From Mangifera indica (Eukaryota > Streptophyta > Magnoliopsida > Sapindales > Anacardiaceae): DNA of 64,000 nt. Shown here piece by piece: positions 57,258-64,000 of the stretch. The notes beneath the pieces were generated by a model. It was given only the letters and a program-made list of their open reading frames with translations, was not told the origin of the DNA and did no database searches. The stretch lies in contig NW_025401098.1 in NCBI RefSeq assembly GCF_011075055.1, forward strand, positions 682,001 to 746,000. Direction: 5' to 3'. The position numbers and the translations under genes were made by a program. Numbering within the stretch: the first letter of the stretch is position 1; every line of letters starts with the position of its first letter.

Positions 57258-58499
57258 AAGTTAAGACTTTTGTGGTGTTTATTGGTTAGTCATTCTTTCA
57301 ATTGTTTGAGTTAATTAAGCAATTTGCTTCCTTATCTCTTCTTATTATTGAAGTCTCATGATTTGTGCTTGTTCTAGATGAAGTCCTCTTGGTATTTCTT
57401 CTCTTGTCAAGATTTTTGAATGTACATAAACTTTGACTTTGATACCAATTTGATGTGCTTATGAATCAAAGTTTGTATATATGGTAAATTAAGGTAATAT
57501 TTTTAATGATTTATTTAAGGTTTGGATCAATAGTCAAACAAACAAAAAAAGAAAAACTAGCAACCTTGTTTGATAAGAATATCCCTACAAACAAGATACT
57601 TGGTTAATTTGCCGCACTCTAAGAAAGAAAGAAGAAGAGTAATAAGAATCCATAGGAATTTGCCACAAGACATCAATTGCTTAGATAAGAATTGAAATAA
57701 AGGCAAACAACACTTTATGAAATTATCTAATTGCTTAAATTTGCTTTACACACCTCTTTATATAGGGAATAATCTTAGAAAGTAGCAAAATAGCATTCCC
57801 CTTGCAATCAAGACTCCAATTATTACTATTACTACTAATAATCCTAGTTACATAAAATTCTAACTTAATTATGATTCTTAAAACAAATAAAACTAAGACT
57901 GTTAAAATAATAGAACTTTTAGACAACTAGAAAACTAGAAATAATAGGAAACTAAACTCCAATTGAATTCTCTTGTTTTTTTTTTTTACTTGAATTTCCA
58001 CCTAAGCAAGCCTTCTTATCATGTTTTGTCAAGTATACACATCACTAATCATGAACCATGTCATTTCCACATTTTTTATGGATGCCACTTCATTTGCCAT
58101 GTTATTTTTGGCTATTATATCATCCTCTTTGCATTTTGCTTGTATCTTCAATGTTTTCAATGCTTTCTGCTTTACCAAACTTTGGCCATAGTCTTTCATT
58201 ATTGTGTCACATATTTTTAGTCTTTTATGGATCACATCATTATGTGTAACCATTCATTATTAGTGAATAGGCGTTCACTCTAACTTGGCGTGAATGTTCA
58301 CCGTATTCTTTTCAAGATTGTTCATGTCCTAATCATCAAATGCAATCATTCATTTCCTTGAATAGGCATATATCCTTACATCATAAATGACTCTTCTATC
58401 TCATGTTCATGATTGTACATGACCTAAGGGCATACTCATCTTTTTGCATGACATATTCATTAGATATTATCTTATGTGTCCTGAATAATTGCACATGTC
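57258..58499. other. Possible minus-strand copia LTR between gypsy LTR tails
   Basis: CTTTGATACCAATTTGATG at 57439 looks like a reversed primer-binding site (TTGGTATCAAAG) next to a TG start at 57452, and TTTATATAGGG at 57765 could be a TATA box. No gag or pol is found beside it, and the other LTR end is not fixed. Nothing else recognised. Confidence 0.4.
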
Positions 58500-59141
58500 G
58501 TTTATACCACTGTTCATTGTAAATAATGTTTATAACTTAATTAGTGCATGGCATTCCTTCCCAGGGAATGACCATTCGTACACATTTGTAGTATTGAACT
58601 GCGACTGTTTAACTTGATTTCTCTATATCATAAATTCCATATCAATAATGAAAATAACATCATACCTGGATGTACACATCAAAGGTAATTTAGTCTTTTG
58701 TGCTTGATTTAACTTTTGTGTGTGTTTTATATTAAAGGCATTGTATGTCTTGCTCATCAAGAACGTATTAGTGAATAATAAGTGTATTTCACTCGTGTTT
58801 TGTTTGTGAGGTTTTGCAAGTAGAGTCATGAATCAGTGGGGTGGTAGTAGGGAAGCTAACGAGTCAACTCATAGAGGTACATGAAGGTAAGGGCATTATC
58901 ATCATTTGTCATTATGAGAGGTTATACTCTGTATTCAAAGGTTATGAACATTGGATTTCCATACCAATTATTCCAAACTTTGTTTTTAAGTATGAATTAA
59001 TAAATGAACTTTTGGGATGTGAGATAATTTTTAATACTATCGCATGTTGTTTTAAATATTTATGCATGGCAAGGTTTTAATTAGGCACACATCTTTGGAT
59101 ACATATTTCGTCTAGGGTTATGTATCTGGAGTGAGGTGTTA
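58500..59141 (+). repeat. Gypsy LTR tail, second copy
   Basis: The last part matches 57165-57257 and ends GAGGTGTTACA. GGGGTGGTAGTAGGGAAGCTA resembles 20770-20790 of LTR family B. The left limit is approximate. Confidence 0.65.
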
Positions 59142-59164
59142 CAAGTAATACTCTTGATGATACA

Positions 59165-59445
59165 AGTTCATAAATAAGGTAATATGTGTAAATTCTTGTG
59201 GCTTTTTTGTCTTTAAAGGCATATGATTATGCCAAGATAAATGTCTTTAGAATTGTTGAACCATGATGAGGGAACTAGTGCATGTCAATTTATCATAAGG
59301 ACCTTATGTTCACATTAGATGGTCATTTTAGGGAAACTCGTAGTCTTGATATTACTATAAATAACGACACAAGTGATTATAATTAGAACTATCATAGTGT
59401 TGAAAGACCCAATGAAAGGTGACGATATCATATAATAACCCCCTT
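59165..59445 (+). repeat. Copia family D LTR fragment
   Basis: GGCATATGATTATGCC... then ATGATGAGGGAAC, CATTAGATGGTCATTTTAGG, TATCATAGTGTTGAAAGACCC parallel 6590-6760 and 47820-47970. Confidence 0.7.
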
Positions 59446-61190
59446 TAGAAGTACTACCCTTTAAAGTAAGATGTCATCAATTAGATCATTTGAGCATGCA
59501 TTTATTTCAAAAACACATAATAAATCTCATAAAATCCTTAAATAAAACATCATTTATTCATTGTTAGAAATTATGAAAATACCCTTTAAAACGCATAAGT
59601 CAGAAGCATACTAAAGATGTCCATACATGCAAATAAACTAAGAAGTCATGAATAGCTGTAACCAATTACATAAAATAAATAAAAAAGGAACATAAACTAA
59701 AAACATCAGGAAAATGATAGAAATACCCTTCTCATCTTTTGCCTATAAATCGTTACTCGTCCTACAATTATCATAATCACCTACACCTGCATACATCACA
59801 GTATGGCACTAAATGATAAAATATTTAGTAAGTAAGAAACTCTACTACTAGCTTTTACATAATCTCCAAAGTGCCCTTGATCTCGACCAATAGATTTGGA
59901 GTTGACAGTAAACTCCTATTATGATGATGATGAGTCTTATATGTCATTTATTTACTCATACTAAACTTTAAGGATTGTATAGGCTACATCTCTTAACTCT
60001 TATATCAAACTATGTCTCAATCGGTCATTAAGGAACCATTTTCTAGATTTCTATTTAATATGACCATAACATATTTTAGTAAAAACCTTACCATCTGGAA
60101 GTTATGTTTGAAGTTGTATACTAGGCCTATCTAATTGGATCGAATATAGGGATTTGACATATTAGTCATATGAGTTATCTTTTTATTCCTTTACAATAAA
60201 ATGATTCCTCAACTAAACTCTATTGCACACAAGTATCGTACTATAGGTATAATATCCTACTATGAACATGTCTTGCTATGACCGTATAAGGAATGTTTAC
60301 TCATAATGCCCCCTTGTAACAACCCTATGATATCTAACATACATGTATCTCGAGCTTTAACTCAACTCGGGCTCATTCACATTTTCACCTAAAACATATC
60401 TTGTGTACAAAAATTTCATCCCTTAGGCACATAAGGTATAACTATATACTCAAGATTTCTATACTGTCTCTCGAGATGACCATTAATCTTGAACTTGCTT
60501 TCATTTCTCTTTTCTTTCTTCTACCTTCATACACAGATGTGCTCTTTTTGATTCATGAGGGCATATCCTTCTTTAAACATACACGACTTTATTCATTGTG
60601 GCTTCTCCCTATGTAACATTTTCTATATACACGGGGGTGTATCTTTCTAACATGGGTATGTGCCTTCTTGATAAAATTAAAACACTTTCCATTTTTATAC
60701 TCATCTCAATCGCTCTACTTCTTAGGGATATTTTAGTCATTTCATCCCATAGACGGTTGTGCTAAATAAAAGAATATAATGAAGAAAAATGATGAAAAAA
60801 ATAACATATATGTAACAAAGATGCAAGGATCAATACAATACAAGCATACATGAAGAAGTTTAGATTTTTACCTATACCACTCTTAAATATTTGATGTAGA
60901 ATGATGGAGAAAAGCTTCACACTTGTCAAGCCTCTGTAGAATTGCACCAAACCAAGCAAAATAAGTTATGACTAAAATTCTAGAGTAGAAAGAAGTGAGA
61001 AAAGTGTTTTAGCTCAAAATGACTTTATACCACTAAAAAATGAACTAATTTTGGCTTTAAATATTGGTGGACTTAGTTAGCAATTAAATAATTGTTGCAT
61101 GGCCCTTGTAAATTCTCAAGTTAAATAATAGTTATGCATGTATATCATACATATACTTTGGCCACTTGAATTTTATCTCGTAAACACCTT
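59446..61190 (-). repeat. Gypsy LTR, minus strand
   Basis: Reverse complement resembles region C (21140-22926): TACTTACTAAATATTTTATC near 59830 against the TACTTACTAAGTGTTTTTAG at 36880, and CAC...GTG clusters at 60530-60660. The 60880-61020 end (GAGAAAAG, AGAAGTGAGAAAAG) looks like R/U5-type sequence. Boundaries approximate. Confidence 0.6.
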
Positions 61191-61199
61191 TACTCTTAA

Positions 61200-62138
61200 A
61201 GTGTTTTCTTACATTTATGTAATATCTTATGTGATGTAATCTTTATTACCTTTCGGATAATCAATCCTTACTCTTCGAAATGTTGAGTTTATTAATGTGA
61301 CCCTTTAGGTTCACTATGACATAACTATGAACCCTTTTTTAAATGATCTAAAAAACATGTTTAAAAACTCAATGATCATGGTAAACATCTAGCAATGTGT
61401 TATAACCTTTATCAAACCTGTTCTTCTGATTGTCCATTTTATGTAGGTAATATCCTTTTGTTGTCTAATCATGGTTCGTCAAAACCCTAATCTCGATGCT
61501 CTACGAATTATTGATCGATATATTTGAAATAGTCATCATAAATATTTTTTGATAACTTATATTATACTCTGGCCAGAGATTTTGGTTTTCAATATTTATT
61601 GACATTTGTTAAGGTACTTGAAACTGGATTGAGTCAATGGATACTTTGAATCCAATAACTCCAAGTTAACAAATCTTATTTTGATTATCATTAATCTTTG
61701 CATAACAAACAATGCATTACCAATGTGGCTTTTTATACGAAACATGATTAGCCCTGTATTTACACACCATATGAACCATACACATCCATATTAGACAATT
61801 GTTAATTCATATTAAGGCCCTAATAATGTGATCATCATCGTCACCTGCACTAATATCATCTCATGATATTCAATTGAAGCATTCAGTATGTCTACTATAT
61901 GATATTATTGCCTAACTTATATCACATCAATAGGGAACAATTTAATAACTCAGTTTTACATACTAAGTGAATTATCTGGATAGTTCACATACATACTTTA
62001 TATTAATGCAAATAAAGGAAACAACTTACATATATAAACAAAAGAACTTTTTCTTTTATTAATAAATTATTTTTTATATATAAAAGATAAAATGCTTGAA
62101 ATTGATAGCACGAATGGTTCTTAGGGCATATATTAACA
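61200..62138 (-). repeat. Copia 3' LTR, minus strand, different family
   Basis: Ends GGGCATATATTAACA directly next to a polypurine tract. Left end not fixed. ATGTGACCCTTTAGGTTCA at 61296 is a phrase I associate with plant copia LTRs. Confidence 0.65.
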
Positions 62139-62160
62139 AAACTCCTACTTGCACTAGAGT
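62139..62160 (-). other. Copia polypurine tract
   Basis: Minus strand ACTCTAGTGCAAGTAGGAGTTT, the common CTAGTGCAAGTGGGAG tract with one change. Confidence 0.9.
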
Positions 62161-62560
62161 CATTTGCTATTGTATCTCATACTTATCTTTTTATGATAAT
62201 GGTCTAACTATTCTGGTATCATCACTTTAGTCAGTAGGTCAGCAACATTTTCTGCTAATAGTGTCTTCTATATTAATATCTTTTCAGTTCTAATGAATTC
62301 TCTCAAAATATGATACTTTTGTTGAATATGTTTAGACTTCTAATGAGCTTTTGGTTCTTTTACCTGTGCAATAGCACAAGTATTGTCATAAAATATGGTT
62401 ATCAAATAAGCCATATTTTGAACCACATCAAGTTTAGATACGAACTTATATATCCATACAACCTCTTTTGTTGCTTTTGAAATAGTAATATAGTCAACCT
62501 CTATAATGAAGTCAAGTTTTGTTGACTGTTTGGAATTTTTCCAACTAACTATACCCCTAT
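62161..62560 (-). pseudogene. Copia RNase H, decayed
   Basis: Minus strand: VDYITISKATKEVVWIYKFV (Glu motif, EYIA...AxKEAxW), then IFYDNTCAIAQVKEPKAH near 62400-62345, SKHIQQKYHILREFI, and NVADLLTKVM near 62240. This is the standard end of copia pol. The EY of the catalytic EYIA reads DY here. Confidence 0.88.
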
Positions 62561-64000
62561 TACATATGAAAATAAACTAAAACATAGACATTCTATCGTC
62601 AATGTCTAACTCTGAGCATTTATAACTCAGTATTAGATCTTTAGTTCTTCTTAAGCACTTAAGGATTGATTTTATAGTTAACCAATGTTTTTTCCTTGGA
62701 TTGGTCTGATATCTGCTCGTAACACTTATGACATAAGTTATATCAAGTCTTGTACATAGCATTGCATGCATAATTCCACTTATAGCTGAAACATAAGGTA
62801 CATTACTTATTCATTGTCACTCTTCATTGGTCTTTGGACCTATATCTTTAGAAAGATTAAGATCGTGAGTGAAAAGGAAAAAGTCATCTTTTTGAGTTAT
62901 CCATACTGAACTTCTTCAACAATTTTTCTATATACCACTTATGGGATAATCTAATTATCCTTTTTGTGTATTTTTGGTAAGTTTTTATAGATGCAAATTC
63001 CAAGAACATATATAGCATCTCTTAAATCTTTCATTGAGAAGGTTTTAGATAACCAAATCTTGATCTCATTCATTATGCTAATATCATTGCCAATCAAAAG
63101 TATGTCATCTACATACAATATGAGAAATATGATTACATGATCCTTAACCCATTTATAGACATAGGTATCATCCAAATTCTTTAAAAACCCAAACTATTTG
63201 ATTGTTTCATCGAATCAAATGTTCCAACTTCTTGAAGCTTGCTTCAATCCATAAATGGATCAATGTAACTTGTATACCTTATGTCTTTTTGCAGCGGATA
63301 TAAAACCTATGGGTTATTCCATATAAATGTTTTCCTCAATGAATCCATTAAGGAACACTGTTTTGATATCCATTGCCAAATCTCATAATCATGGTATATA
63401 GCAATGACTAGCATTATGCAGAAGGATTTAATCATAGCTATAAGTAAAAGGGTTTCTTCATAATCTAACCCTTGTCACTAAACTTTGTAGGTTTCCACAT
63501 TTCCATCATTTCCAATCTTTCTCTTAAAAATCCACATACAACCTATAAGAACAATATTTTTCGATGGATCAACAAGTGTCTATACTTGATTAGCGTTCAT
63601 AGATTCTATTTTAGAATTCATAACTTCCAGCCATCTACCTGAATCAATATCTATTATAGCTTTGTCATAACTTCTAGGATCATACCATGATATATTTCTC
63701 TTTTAAGAATGATTTAAAATCCTACTCATAAACAAATTCGTATATGTCTCAAGGTCTCAATACTCTAGAAGATTTTTGAACTAGAATTGATACACCATAT
63801 GTAGAGGTTTGTTGAGAGGACTCTCTTGAGTTAGCCTATTTGATCTAAGGCTCTTTGAAGTTTTCTTTGAGCTCTATTCTTCTTTTCGCACCTTATTCTT
63901 TAAGAAATATGCAATTCTACTAATTGAAATTTTTTGATCAACTAGGAAGTAGAAATAATATCCTAAATAATCTTTAGGATATCCAATAAACCGAATTTTT
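62561..64000 (-). pseudogene. Copia reverse transcriptase, continues past the window
   Basis: Open pieces: 63175-62951 with FLILYVDDILLIGNDI (intact YVDD) and TFSMKDLRDAIYVLGI, and 62771-62577 with MLCTRLDITYVISVTSRYQT and KHWLTIKSILKCLRRTKDLI. Upstream in other frames: NSKIESMNANQ near 63590, VLIGCMWIFKRKIGN near 63555-63515, and the integrase-RT border FIGYPKDYLGYYFY at 63990-63950. The 5' part lies beyond 64000. Frameshifts break the frame between these pieces. Confidence 0.9.

Noticed and set aside
58029..58253. 74-codon minus-strand, Lys-rich frame
   Set aside because: No motif or homologous neighbour; opposite frames of similar length are open too.

Overview
The window is plant nuclear DNA, probably from a dicot: AT-rich, with no bacterial-type gene packing. 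It is filled end to end with broken transposable elements. The families are typically plant: Ty1/copia and Ty3/gypsy LTR retrotransposons, including Tekay/Del-like chromoviruses and an Athila-like element, plus LINEs and a Mutator-like transposon carrying a Ulp1-type protease gene. I found no intact host gene, rRNA, tRNA or CRISPR array. Nearly every coding region carries stops or frameshifts. The picture fits old heterochromatin, for example pericentromeric, built by repeated nested insertion. I do not name a species.

Layout. 1-8195: copia family D, a long LTR family (about 1.6-1.75 kb) seen six or more times in the window. There is a plus-strand 3' end (1-826), a minus-strand element with integrase, protease, gag, leader, primer-binding site and LTR (1010-6237), and an inverted plus-strand LTR (6450-8195) with a perfect 72-bp AT palindrome. 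8205-21139: a gypsy element (LTR, gag, protease, start of RT) interrupted by a LINE (12725-14455 plus 19321-19693). The LINE is itself split by a complete short-LTR copia element (14456-19315, minus strand, 5-bp target duplication CTCAT). 21140-40727: gypsy LTR-like and pol segments in tandem order (C region, pol 1, C region, pol 2).

22927-31591: the most distinctive object, an 8,665-bp Mutator-like element inserted in the first C region. It has a perfect 9-bp target duplication and matching terminal inverted repeats, and the second C region (37197-37205) serves as a related empty site. It carries two converging genes: a decayed MULE transposase (minus strand, 30591 to 27995) and a multi-exon DUF1985/Ulp1-like cysteine protease gene (plus strand, about 24900-27590). 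This is the arrangement of Kaonashi-type MULEs. Both genes look dead. The protease has Tyr where the catalytic His is expected and an in-frame 42-bp tandem duplication. The transposase has stops, frameshifts and an apparent loss around its second catalytic Asp.

40728-46814: minus-strand copia D element, internally deleted, with a 333-bp tandem duplication in one LTR and a 5'-truncated LINE inside its RT (43351-44820). It appears to split the 3' LTR of gypsy pol 2 (40646-40727 and 46815-47694). 47695-52330: plus-strand copia D LTR split by a minus-strand chromovirus (48372-51844). 52451-56200: Athila-like gypsy element lacking protease and RT. 57165-61190: gypsy and copia LTR fragments. 61200-64000: 3' LTR, polypurine tract and RT/RNase H of another minus-strand copia element that runs off the window.

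Nothing here acts together as a host pathway. The functional logic is that of each element (gag, protease, integrase, RT, RNase H; transposase plus carried protease). Boundaries of decayed LTRs are estimates from comparing copies by eye, accurate to roughly 10-50 bases unless exact terminal motifs are stated.
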